Origin: Arthrobacter_M sp030063245
GTDB lineage: Bacteria > Actinomycetota > Actinomycetes > Actinomycetales > Micrococcaceae
Reading direction: 5' to 3'
NCBI RefSeq assembly: GCF_051131705.1
Contig: NZ_CP180316.1
Location: 3,782,001-3,846,000, forward strand
Length of the DNA: 64,000 nt
The translations under genes were made by a program, and so were the position numbers. The first letter of the stretch is position 1; every line of letters begins with the position of its first letter. Of this stretch, positions 1 through 7,794 are shown piece by piece. The notes under the pieces are model-generated. The model did not search any database. It had not been told where the DNA came from and saw only the letters and a program-made list of their open reading frames with translations.

Positions 1-1372
1 TCAGCTCCCCATACAGCCGCGTCATCCGCTCCCGGACCAGTTTGACCTTCTCCGGCGGGAGTTCCTTCACGAGTGCATTGTTTTTCAACGCCGCCTTTGC
101 CGCGGATTGTGCCCGGCGGGCCAGAATGCGGGCCGCGTCGCGCTGCACCGACGGATCATCGGACGCCTTCAAGACGCGCATCAGCCACGGCAGGGTCAGC
201 CCAGGCAGCACCAGCGTGGCCAGCAGCACAGCGCAGGCGATCACGATGATCTCGTGCCGCGCGGGGAAGTCGCTTCCGTCGTCCAGCGTTAGCGGCAGGG
301 CCAAAGCCAGCGCCAGCGTGGCCAGCCCTCGCATGCCGCACCAGGACAGGACGATCACATCCTTGAAGGAAACCCTGGACAGCTCAGTGCCACGCTTCTT
401 GATCATCTGGGCCACCATCGTCAGCCAGAGCACGCGGACCACGATCACCAGCACGCAGACCACGACGGCTGGCACGGCCATGGCGAAAACCGCGGTGCCT
501 TCCTCATCGATCACCCGCTTGATCGCCAGGCCCACCAGTCCAAAGGCAAGCCCGGTCGCGAGCAGTTCCACCACATCCCAGAACGCGGCACGGGTAATCC
601 GTTCCGCCGCGTCCTCCGCCCGGGCGTGGCGCTTCAGTTCCAGCGCGGTGACGACGACCGCGATCACGCCGGACGCATGCACCTCCTCGGCCAGAATGTA
701 CGCGGCAAACGGAACGACCAGGGTTACCGCGCTGCGCGCCACCGTGGATTGGATCAGCCGGGTCATCAGGGCCGTGATCCAGCCCATCGCCATACCGACC
801 ACCACGGCGATGGCGGCTCCGAGCACAAACTTAAGGGCGACGTCCGGTCCGATTTTCGATCCGGCGACGGTGGCCATGGCGGCAGCCTGGAAGATCACGA
901 TGGCCGCCGCGTCGTTGAACAGACCCTCGCTCTGCAGGATGGTGTTCAGCCGGCGGGGCATGTGCACGCGGGCGGATACTGATTCCACGGCCACCGGATC
1001 CGGCGGGGCCACCATGGCGCCGAGCGCGATGGCAGCCGAAATCCCGATCCCGGGGATCAGCAGCCCGGCGGCTCCGGCCACCACGGCGGTCGACACCACG
1101 ACGAGGGCAACCGCCATCAGCAGCAGCGTCCGCCAGCGGATCCGGAACACGGCCCAGGAACTCTTCTGCGCCGTGGCAAAAAGCAGCGGCGGCAGGAAGA
1201 TCGGCAGGATCAGTTCCGGGGCGATCTGCAGATCGGGAAAGCCCGGTATGAAGGTGAGCGCAGCGGAAAGAATCAGCATCAGCACCGGGTAGGGAAGCCG
1301 CAGCCGGTCCCCCAGGCCGACGGCGACAACCGTGGCAAAGAGCAGTCCAACTATGAGCGCCAGCTGTTCCAC
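1..1372 (-). CDS. Na+/H+ antiporter, CPA1 family (3' end outside window)
   Basis: This minus-strand reading frame stays open from a GTG at 1372 to the window edge, at least 457 codons. It encodes a polytopic membrane protein of the monovalent cation:proton antiporter-1 family, which exchanges cytoplasmic Na+ (or K+) for external H+. The motif PPDPVAVES (near residue 130) and the following LNTILQSEGLFNDAAAIVIF stretch contain the Asp residues typical of the CPA1 ion path. A soluble, charged, probably cytoplasmic tail begins after the last hydrophobic stretch, about residue 400. GGAAGG lies 7-8 bases before the GTG. A long plus-strand ORF over the same DNA is an antisense shadow. The stop codon is not in the window, so total length is unknown. 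Confidence 0.88.
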   Translation of the reverse strand, partial: MEQLALIVGLLFATVVAVGLGDRLRLPYPVLMLILSAALTFIPGFPDLQIAPELILPIFLPPLLFATAQKSSWAVFRIRWRTLLLMAVALVVVSTAVVAGAAGLLIPGIGISAAIALGAMVAPPDPVAVESVSARVHMPRRLNTILQSEGLFNDAAAIVIFQAAAMATVAGSKIGPDVALKFVLGAAIAVVVGMAMGWITALMTRLIQSTVARSAVTLVVPFAAYILAEEVHASGVIAVVVTALELKRHARAEDAAERITRAAFWDVVELLATGLAFGLVGLAIKRVIDEEGTAVFAMAVPAVVVCVLVIVVRVLWLTMVAQMIKKRGTELSRVSFKDVIVLSWCGMRGLATLALALALPLTLDDGSDFPARHEIIVIACAVLLATLVLPGLTLPWLMRVLKASDDPSVQRDAARILARRAQSAAKAALKNNALVKELPPEKVKLVRERMTRLYGEL

Positions 1373-1476
1373 AGTGCCGCCTTCCCGGGTCGGGTGGAAT
1401 TAGTCGGCTGCTGGCTCAGACGATGCCAGCGGCCACTACAAAGTTACTCTGTACGGAGCGCCGGCCGCGGTCAGGA

Positions 1477-3306
1477 TCAGTACCCGCCTTCTACGACAGG
1501 TCCGCGGCCCTCAGGATCACCAGGCACCTCGGAATCAACGAGAAACAAGGCGCGGTACCCGGCATCGTTACACGGATCCCATGGCGGTGCCGTTCCTGGC
1601 GGCGCCACGTCCCATGATTGCGTCGAGGGGGCCATGAGTTCCGGAAGCCGCGGCGGGTGGTGGTCCGGTGGCGGGGGCGGGTAGAACCGCCCGGCCGGTG
1701 ACGTCCACGCCGTTTGACCGGTATTAGTCATCGACGGGGTCCAACCCCGCATGCGCTGTCCGGGCGGATCGCCGACGCCGGTTTCCCCATCGGCTGATGT
1801 TCCATCACACGTTACGAACTTGCCTTTCCTTTTGCCGTGGCAGTCCTTACCGTCTTTGAAGTGTTTGATCAGATGATGCTTTTTACACTCATCCGTGAGC
1901 TCATCTTCAGACGTCCCGCTACCGTGTTCCCAGCCGGTGATGTGATCGAGCTGTGTATCGGCAGTTACAGTGTTGCAGCCGGTGAACGTGCACGTCTGAT
2001 CCCGGGCACGCAACCAAGTCCGTAGCCGTTTCGAAACCCGGTAGCGGTCTCTTCCGATGGCGAGGGGTTCCCCTGTGTGCGGGTGGATGAGGAGCCTGAT
2101 GATTTCGGGGCATTCGGCGGCGAGTTTGCGGGCCAGATCCGGGGGGATCGGGCCGTAGCCTTCGAGTTCGGCCGGTTCATCGGTCAATCCCATCAAGGCG
2201 AAGACGGGGATGGTAACCAGGATCTGCGCCTGGGGAGAAGGGCACCCGTCAGGGCTCCCGGTTCCCGAATTCGCATCATCGAGATCGTCGTTATCTGCCT
2301 CGTCGGCTGCGCTACCAACGGCTGAACCATCGGCAGCTGTGCCGTCAGCAGCTATCGGAGCCGCCGGTGAGCCTTGACCGTTCAGCATCCAACCAGCAGC
2401 AATGTCCACCCGTAACTGAGTCAGTGTTCTGGGTTCCTCGGGACCCTGTGCAGAGCGGGCAGCTCTGGTAGCCCGGTTCCAGATACCTTGGGCAGTAGGG
2501 GCAGGCAAATACGCGGACAGGTATGACATCCCGTCCCGGTCCGGCGTCAGCTGAAGCCGGCGTTGCGTCACGGCGGCCTTATGCCGGGAAACCATCGTTT
2601 CCGGGTGCTCCCGTTCCCGCCACTTCCGCGCTTTGGCCTTAAACTTCGGCACGGTCAGTCCCGGGGCTAAGGCCAGCAGACGGGATTCAAACTCCGCTGC
2701 CACGCAGGCGGGGATGCCGGGTTCCGCCGCAGCTGTCAGGGACCCAACCTCATCGAGAATGACCTCGGGATGTCGGTATGACAGATCCCCCGCCGCCAGC
2801 GCCTGAAGAGTCCGGGGCCTCTCATGAACTAAAATGAAGCTCTCCGAGAGCAGCGCGTTCGCGGCGGCTTCGGGGATGCACAGCGCGGCGGCCAGCTCGG
2901 CTGCGGTGGACGCCGCAGCCTCCTGCCGCTGCCACCAGTCCAGGCCCAGCCCCCTGCTGATCCGATCGCTGGCAGCATCGAGACGCTCAATCTCACGCGC
3001 CTTCCCGGCCGCAACGCGGGCTTCCAGCCGCCCCCACTGGATGAGCGCATCCACGGAACCGTTGTAGGTTGCTTCCTCCGCGCTCAGCCACTCGTCCGCG
3101 GCAGCGACGCCGGCCTCGAAATCCGGATTCAAAACCCCGGAGCCCCGCCGGCGCTCCGGATAGCCCGGATGGGGCGGATACGGCTGGTGGGCGCCCAGCG
3201 CAGACTCGAAGCCCTCCGGCAGGACCAGAGCGGCGAGCAGCACGGCCGTCGTCGGCTGCGCTTCTGACCCGCCCGGTGTGCCCGGTGCTCCTGCTGAACC
3301 GTCCAT
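1477..3306 (-). CDS. DUF222 / 13E12-family protein with C-terminal HNH nuclease domain
   Basis: The 609-residue protein has the layout of the actinobacterial 13E12-repeat family: an N-terminal DUF222 region (about residues 40-400, with a low-complexity Ala/Asp linker near 320-345) and a C-terminal HNH zinc-nuclease fold. The HNH segment shows CTFTGC, then LDHITGWEHG, then CKKHHLIKH, that is the first Cys pair, the DH core and the terminal HH. The usual central Asn (the NL of canonical copies) is replaced in EDELTDEC. The last 80 residues are Pro/Gly rich. An in-frame TGA lies just upstream of the ATG, which fixes the start. Biological role is unknown; members are multicopy in many Actinobacteria and may be mobile. 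Family call is firm, nuclease activity is not. Confidence 0.85.
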   Translation of the reverse strand: MDGSAGAPGTPGGSEAQPTTAVLLAALVLPEGFESALGAHQPYPPHPGYPERRRGSGVLNPDFEAGVAAADEWLSAEEATYNGSVDALIQWGRLEARVAAGKAREIERLDAASDRISRGLGLDWWQRQEAAASTAAELAAALCIPEAAANALLSESFILVHERPRTLQALAAGDLSYRHPEVILDEVGSLTAAAEPGIPACVAAEFESRLLALAPGLTVPKFKAKARKWREREHPETMVSRHKAAVTQRRLQLTPDRDGMSYLSAYLPAPTAQGIWNRATRAARSAQGPEEPRTLTQLRVDIAAGWMLNGQGSPAAPIAADGTAADGSAVGSAADEADNDDLDDANSGTGSPDGCPSPQAQILVTIPVFALMGLTDEPAELEGYGPIPPDLARKLAAECPEIIRLLIHPHTGEPLAIGRDRYRVSKRLRTWLRARDQTCTFTGCNTVTADTQLDHITGWEHGSGTSEDELTDECKKHHLIKHFKDGKDCHGKRKGKFVTCDGTSADGETGVGDPPGQRMRGWTPSMTNTGQTAWTSPAGRFYPPPPPDHHPPRLPELMAPSTQSWDVAPPGTAPPWDPCNDAGYRALFLVDSEVPGDPEGRGPVVEGGY

Positions 3307-3501
3307 AACTCAACATTGCCACCAGCCACTGACATTATGACTCCGCCGGCACTTCCGGCCCGAATAAGCGGCGCTATCCACGCTCGGCTCGCGGCCCGCC
3401 CCCTTGGTCGTGCACCGGCGCCGTGAAAACCGCCAAGTTCGCTGACCTCGGTCATCCCGGCCGTTCTGCAGGTCCACCGGCCCCTCGGTTCGCCTGAACA
3501 G

Positions 3502-4761
3502 TCATCGCACCTTCAGCGCCCACAACCGCAGGACGCGGTAAAGGATTCCGACGGCGAACATGGTCAGTCCGGCACTCACCGAGATCAGCGGCAGCGTAGC
3601 CACCAATACTACGCACGCCAGCGCGCCCACGACCTGCAGGGCCTTAGGATAGCACCGGTCCTGCCGCGGCTGCGTATAGGCGGCGATGTTGGCCACCAGA
3701 TAGTAGACCAGTACTCCGAAGGAGGAGAACCCGATGGCGCCGCGCAGATCCGTGACAAGGATGACGGCGCAGATCACCACGGCGAGCAGGACTTCCGCCC
3801 GGTGCGGGACCTTGTAGCGGGGATGGACCGCGGCCAGCCAGCGCGGCAGGTCGGATTCGCGTGCCATGGCGAGGCTGGTTCTGCCCAACCCGGCGATCAG
3901 CGCCAGCAAGGCGCCGAGAGAAGCCAGTGCCGCTCCGATTCGCGCCACCGGAGCCACGCCCGACCACGTACCGGAAGAAACCGCGGCAGCCAGTGGCACC
4001 GGCGATTCAGCCACACCCGCCGTGCCCAGCGAGGACAGCACCGTAACGGCGATCACGGCGTAGACGACGACGGTGATCCCCAAGGCAATGACGATCGCCC
4101 GCGGGATGGTCCGCCGCGGTTCACGGACCTCCTCCCCCATCGTGGCAATGCGGGCGTAACCCGCGAACGCAAAGAACAGCAGGCCTGCTGACTGCAGGAT
4201 CCCGTACCAGCCGTGGGAGAGGAGCCCGCCGCCAGTGATTCGGGACGCATCCCCCGCACCGGACGCCCAGACCGCTGCCACAATGACGGCCAACGCGATC
4301 AGAACGCCGACGACGATCACGCGCGTCAGCGCGGCGGTGCGGGTCACTCCGTGGTAGTTGACCACGGCCAGCAGCACAACGGCGGCAATGGCCACCGGCC
4401 GCTCCCAGCCTACCGGGGCAGCATACGCAGCAAAGGTCAGCGCCATCGCCGCGCTGCTGGCTGTTTTGCCGATCACAAACCCCCAGCCGGCAAGGAACCC
4501 GGGCCACGGTCCCAAGCGCTCGCGCCCGTAAACATAGGTGCCGCCCGATACCGGGTATACCGTCGCGAGCTGCGCCGAGGATGTTGCATTGCAGAACGCC
4601 ACGAAGGCAGCAACGGCCAGTCCGATGAGCAGACCTGACCCGGCCGATTCCGCAGCCGGGGTGAACGCCACAAAGACGCCGGCACCAATCATGGACCCCA
4701 GCCCGATCATGACAGCATCGACCGTTCCCAGTCTGCGCGCCAACGCCGGGCTGCTGCTCAT
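3502..4761 (-). CDS. APC-superfamily amino acid permease
   Basis: A 419-residue integral membrane protein with about 12 hydrophobic segments. The N-terminal GLGSMIGAGVF motif (residues 21-31) is the unwound TM1 substrate site of APC amino-acid transporters, followed by a TM2-TM3 segment with PVSGGTYVYGRERLG. It is shorter than most APC members because both termini are brief. The substrate cannot be read from sequence. The gene lies alone between the HNH gene and the tRNA-Thr/tRNA-Met pair, all on the minus strand. No strong Shine-Dalgarno is close to the ATG; a GGAAGG lies about 12 bases upstream, so the start is probable rather than certain. Confidence 0.85.
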   Translation of the reverse strand: MSSSPALARRLGTVDAVMIGLGSMIGAGVFVAFTPAAESAGSGLLIGLAVAAFVAFCNATSSAQLATVYPVSGGTYVYGRERLGPWPGFLAGWGFVIGKTASSAAMALTFAAYAAPVGWERPVAIAAVVLLAVVNYHGVTRTAALTRVIVVGVLIALAVIVAAVWASGAGDASRITGGGLLSHGWYGILQSAGLLFFAFAGYARIATMGEEVREPRRTIPRAIVIALGITVVVYAVIAVTVLSSLGTAGVAESPVPLAAAVSSGTWSGVAPVARIGAALASLGALLALIAGLGRTSLAMARESDLPRWLAAVHPRYKVPHRAEVLLAVVICAVILVTDLRGAIGFSSFGVLVYYLVANIAAYTQPRQDRCYPKALQVVGALACVVLVATLPLISVSAGLTMFAVGILYRVLRLWALKVR

Positions 4762-4899
4762 GGAAAGTTCGCCTTCCGGATTTCGGGATACTCTACGGTG
4801 GGAAGCAACACCGTCCGCCGTCTTAGATTTGCATCCGCCGTCACGGTCTTAACTTTATTGGGAAGTGCCCCTGCCGCAGAAAATGCGACTCAACACGCA

Positions 4900-4934
4900 G
4901 AAAAACCCCCGGAATCACGCGGCTTCCGGGGGTT
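4900..4934 (-). terminator. Rho-independent terminator of tRNA-Met
   Basis: An 11-bp perfect stem (4904-4914 with 4924-4934, AACCCCCGGAA paired to TTCCGGGGGTT) is followed on the minus strand by a run of five T. It begins 9 bp past the 3' end of the tRNA-Met gene, so it should end the tRNA-Thr/tRNA-Met transcript before the permease gene. Confidence 0.85.
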
Positions 4935-4942
4935 CTTTTCTG

Positions 4943-5016
4943 TAGCGGTGGGGAGACTCGATCTCCCGACCTCACGATTATGAGTCGTGCGCTCTAACCA
5001 ACTGAGCTACACCGCC
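4943..5016 (-). tRNA. tRNA-Met (CAT), elongator type
   Basis: A full cloverleaf of 74 nt is visible: acceptor GGCGGTG pairs with CACCGCT (first pair G-U), D arm GCTC/GAGC, anticodon loop CTCATAA giving anticodon CAT, T arm with GATCGAGTC and discriminator A. The intact first acceptor pair argues for elongator rather than initiator Met, although an Ile-CAT (lysidine) tRNA cannot be fully excluded. The CCA end is not encoded. It lies 61 bp downstream of tRNA-Thr and is probably co-transcribed with it. Confidence 0.93.
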
Positions 5017-5077
5017 GTAAATGAGTGCGGCCCATGCCAGCCGGCCAAAACCGCCTTGACACGAGCCTCTCATTCAG

Positions 5078-5149
5078 AGCCCCCCACCGGAATCGATCCG
5101 GTGACCTCGTTCTTACCAAGAACGCGCTCTACCACTGAGCTAGGGGGGC
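5078..5149 (-). tRNA. tRNA-Thr (GGT)
   Basis: The 72-nt cloverleaf has acceptor GCCCCCC/GGGGGGC, D arm GCTC/GAGC, anticodon stem CGTTC/GAACG with loop TTGGTAA (anticodon GGT), T arm ACCGG/CCGGT and discriminator T. No CCA is encoded. It is first in the tRNA-Thr/tRNA-Met pair. Confidence 0.95.
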
Positions 5150-5224
5150 AACGAAAGAAAACTTTACCAGCGGATTTCCCAACTGCGAAATCCACACGGA
5201 AGCACCCGCCCGTGACACAGGGTC

Positions 5225-5620
5225 TTAGTCACCGTGTCTGTCCGCATTCTCCGCTTCCATCGTACGTCCCGTCGCGGTGGGCGTCGCGGATCTGGTGGGA
5301 TCGGCCGGTCCAAGGAGAGGTTCGACGCCGGCGCCACCACCTGCCGGCGATGCTTGCCGTTCGCGGCCGGGTCCGAAACCCGTGCTGACGTCATCCCTAT
5401 ATTCGACAACATTCTCGTTGTTTTTACCGACGTCGTTGTTGTTTCTACTGGGAAGGGCTCCGCCCTCCGCTTCGGCGCCCGAGCGCTCCAGGGAAGACGG
5501 GGTCGACGTGTCATGGGGATCGCTTTCCCGGCTTTCGTCATTGCCTTCCACCGCAGGACCCTCCGTTCCAAGATTCAGCGCGTCCTTCACCTTTCTCTTT
5601 GCGTCTTCCAGAAAACCCAT
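5225..5620 (-). CDS. Small hydrophilic hypothetical protein
   Basis: A 131-residue, very polar protein without any membrane segment or recognised domain. The first 18 residues (MGFLEDAKRKVKDALNLG) could form an amphipathic helix; the rest is rich in Asp, Glu, Asn, Gly and Pro and is probably disordered. AAAGG lies about 9 bases before the ATG at 5620. The gene sits just upstream of tRNA-Thr on the same strand. The short helix resembles the start of small cytosolic stress or CsbD-like proteins, but that is only a resemblance. Plus-strand ORFs over this DNA are not better supported. Confidence 0.5.
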   Translation of the reverse strand: MGFLEDAKRKVKDALNLGTEGPAVEGNDESRESDPHDTSTPSSLERSGAEAEGGALPSRNNNDVGKNNENVVEYRDDVSTGFGPGRERQASPAGGGAGVEPLLGPADPTRSATPTATGRTMEAENADRHGD

Positions 5621-5997
5621 CGGATGAACCTTTCACTGAGCAGTTCAGCGCAAGCCAGGAGTGCGCCGGGACCAGACGACTACGCCCTCGTCGTGACCTA
5701 ACCCGATCGTACGTCGCGTGACTGACACCGCCAACGGGCAGGACGATTACTGCGTGATAGCCGCCTCAAGACGTCCGCTCGCGGGTCACAGACGCATGGC
5801 CAGGCGGCAGTGGCTTCCCACGCCGATGCACTCTTCACTGCAAGCAGCTCGGGCCCGGCCACTTATGACGCCCGTCCCCGCCAATGACGAGGGGACGCCG
5901 CCGTCATTGGCGGGGATGGGCGTCATCTCCGCCAGAAGGTCTCCAGAGCCACCATGCGTGGTCCGCCGCGACGTGTTAGGTTCCGTCAAGGGGGCTA
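5621..5997. other. Non-coding stretch before IS630 element
   Basis: No credible gene was found between the small hypothetical and the left end of the IS630 element. The stretch should hold the promoter of the hypothetical gene (minus strand) and, before the insertion, part of the upstream region of the YbaK gene. Its one structural feature is the long inverted repeat at 5865-5926. Confidence 0.6.
5865..5926. repeat. 24-bp inverted repeat, extrachromosomal-style palindrome
   Basis: Arms 5865-5888 and 5903-5926 match as reverse complements in 23 of 24 positions, separated by 14 bases. Each arm begins ATGACGCCC and ends CCGCCAATGAC. There is no T-run on either side, so it does not look like an ordinary terminator. 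It lies 71 bp outside the IS630 left end and is not part of that element. It could be a REP-like palindrome or a small non-autonomous element remnant. Confidence 0.7.
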
Positions 5998-7144
5998 GTG
6001 GTGTGTCTCCAAAATAGTTTATGACTTGTGGATTAAGCTGGGAACATGTCGAATCCAGCTCCCGCATTGACCCTCACCGACGCCCAGCACCAGGTCTTGG
6101 AGGCCCTGTCCAAGTCTCGGCTTGCTTCACATCGCGAGGTGCAGCGGGCGCAGGTTCTCCTGATGGCTGCCGAGGGCCTGGCTAACGAGTGGATCTCCCG
6201 GGTGGTGGGTGTAAGCCCGGCGACGGTGCGGGCTTGGCGTGCCCGGTTCGTAGGGGAAGGGCTGAAGGAGTTCGGCAAGGTCAAGGAGGGGCGGGGGCGC
6301 AAGCCGGCGATCCCGGAGTCGAAGATCGCCGAAATCGTTGAATTGACGCGGTTTTCCAAACCGGAGGGTGCGACGCATTGGTCGGTGCGGTCCATGGCGG
6401 CACGTGTCGGTGTGTCTCCGGCGCAGGTGCAGCGGATTTGGGCGGCACGTGGGCTGAAGCCGCACCTGATCAAGACGTTCAAGCTCTCCACCGATCCGAA
6501 CTTTGACGAGAAGCTCATTGATGTGTGCGGGCTGTACCTGAATCCGCCGGAGAACGCGATGGTTTTCTGCATGGATGAGAAGACCTCGATCCAGGCTCTT
6601 GACCGTTCCCAACCGTCCCTGCCGATGGTCAGGGGTCGGGCCGAGACCGTAACGCATGACTACAAGCGCAACGGAACCACCACGCTCTTCGCGGCCTTGG
6701 AGGTCGCCACGGGAAAGGTCCTGGGATCCTGCGTGCCCAAGCACCGGCACGATGAATTCCTGGGGTTTCTAAAAACCATCGAGAAGGAGGTCCCCAAGGG
6801 CCTTCAAATCCACCTCATAGTGGACAACTATGCGACCCATAAGCATTCGAACGTGAAAGCATGGCTGGAGAAGAACCCGCGGTTTCACCTGCATTTCACC
6901 CCAACCTCCTCCTCCTGGCTGAACCTGGTGGAGCGCTGGTTCAGGGACCTCACGGAGAGGGCACTGCGCCGCGGGGTCTTCCACTCGGTGCCGGATTTAA
7001 TCGAGAAAATCGAAGCCTACATCCGCGTCAACAACGAGAACCCCACGCCGCTGATTTGGACAGCGACCGCCGACTCCATCATCGAAAAAGTCCGCCGCGG
7101 ACGCGTAGCCCTCCAAGCCACAAAACAAAACTGAGACACTACAC
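5998..7144 (+). mobile_element. IS630-family insertion sequence, complete
   Basis: The element is about 1147 bp and carries one transposase gene. Its ends read inward as GTGGTGTGTCTC (left) and GTGTAGTGTCTC (right), an imperfect 12-bp terminal inverted repeat. Each end is bordered by TA (5996-5997 and 7145-7146), so both junctions read CTAG, matching the TA duplication known for this family. The intact ORF and matching ends suggest a complete and possibly still mobile copy. The right end is only 20 bp from the start codon of the YbaK-like gene. Confidence 0.88.
6046..7134 (+). CDS. IS630-family transposase
   Basis: The 362-residue DDE transposase contains an N-terminal helix-turn-helix (about residues 45-75, SRVVGVSPATVRAWRARF), a winged-helix segment near 110-140, and an RNase H-like catalytic domain. 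The probable acidic triad is D177 (FCMDEKT), D260 (LIVDNYATHKH) and E296 (SSWLNLVERWF), the typical IS630 pattern in which the third acid follows the second at about 35 residues. The frame is uninterrupted and full length. There is no terminator between its stop and the YbaK gene, so its promoter may transcribe that gene too. Confidence 0.93.
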   Translation: MSNPAPALTLTDAQHQVLEALSKSRLASHREVQRAQVLLMAAEGLANEWISRVVGVSPATVRAWRARFVGEGLKEFGKVKEGRGRKPAIPESKIAEIVELTRFSKPEGATHWSVRSMAARVGVSPAQVQRIWAARGLKPHLIKTFKLSTDPNFDEKLIDVCGLYLNPPENAMVFCMDEKTSIQALDRSQPSLPMVRGRAETVTHDYKRNGTTTLFAALEVATGKVLGSCVPKHRHDEFLGFLKTIEKEVPKGLQIHLIVDNYATHKHSNVKAWLEKNPRFHLHFTPTSSSWLNLVERWFRDLTERALRRGVFHSVPDLIEKIEAYIRVNNENPTPLIWTATADSIIEKVRRGRVALQATKQN

Positions 7145-7166
7145 TAGCTATTCATAGGGAGGACCG

Positions 7167-7646
7167 ATGGGCAAGGAACGGCTCTCACACAGCAGTCAAA
7201 GCGTTGCGGATGCGCTCCGCGAGGCCGGGGCGCTGGGGCAGGTGCGCGTGCTTCCGGACTCCACCCGCACGGCGGTGGAGGCTGCGCAGGCTCTGGGCTG
7301 CGAGGTTGGCGCCATCGCGAACTCACTGGTATTTATGTGCGACGGCGGCCCGCTGCTCGCGCTGACCAGCGGCAGCCATCGGGTGGACACCAAGGCACTG
7401 GCGACCAGGCTCGAACGGGGAAAGATCCACCGCGCAACTCCGGAGCAAGTGCGTGCGGCGACGGGTCAGTCCATCGGGGGTGTGGCGCCTGTGGGCCATC
7501 CGGTACGAGTTGAAACGGTGGTCGACGAGACGCTTGCGGATTACCCGGTGCTCTGGGCATCCGCCGGCACGCCGCACAGCGTCTTCCCGACCGACTACAA
7601 GGAGCTGCTCTCGCTCACCTGTGGCCGCAGCGCCAAGGTCGACTGA
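7167..7646 (+). CDS. YbaK/EbsC-family aminoacyl-tRNA deacylase
   Basis: The 159-residue protein belongs to the YbaK/ProX editing family, which hydrolyses mischarged tRNAs such as Cys-tRNA-Pro in trans. Visible family landmarks are the start QSVADALREAG, the segment AIANSLVF near residue 50, GGVAPVGHP (about 110-118) and the C-terminal WASAGTPHSVFP, which line the editing pocket. GGGAGG lies 6 bases before the ATG. The IS630 element ends 20 bp upstream, so the native promoter is almost certainly displaced; only the ribosome-binding site remains next to the gene. Which mischarged tRNA is edited cannot be decided here. Confidence 0.88.
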   Translation: MGKERLSHSSQSVADALREAGALGQVRVLPDSTRTAVEAAQALGCEVGAIANSLVFMCDGGPLLALTSGSHRVDTKALATRLERGKIHRATPEQVRAATGQSIGGVAPVGHPVRVETVVDETLADYPVLWASAGTPHSVFPTDYKELLSLTCGRSAKVD

Positions 7647-7709
7647 CAGCCTTCAGCAGCGCGCGTTAACAGACATACCTTAACTTAAGAGACACACCTT
7701 TAAAGGATG

Positions 7710-7737
7710 GGGTCCGGAACCTGACGGTTCCGGACCC
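7710..7737. terminator. Hairpin between convergent ybaK-like and helicase genes
   Basis: An 11-bp perfect GC-rich stem (GGGTCCGGAAC at 7710-7720 with its complement at 7727-7737) lies between two convergent genes. Neither side has a good U-tract, so termination efficiency is uncertain, but the position fits a bidirectional terminator. Confidence 0.6.
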
Positions 7738-7794
7738 TAAATCGTTGAACTGCTTAGCTCACCCGAACTGCATAGCTCGCCGAGCTGTTGCGTC

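Noticed and set aside
42..1292. 416-codon plus-strand ORF
   Set aside because: It is antisense to the CPA1 antiporter frame, is Ser/Thr/Arg-rich without domain signals, and arises from GC bias in third positions.
5718..6017. 99-codon ORF crossing the IS630 left end
   Set aside because: It runs through the long palindrome and into the element, has no recognisable content and no ribosome site.
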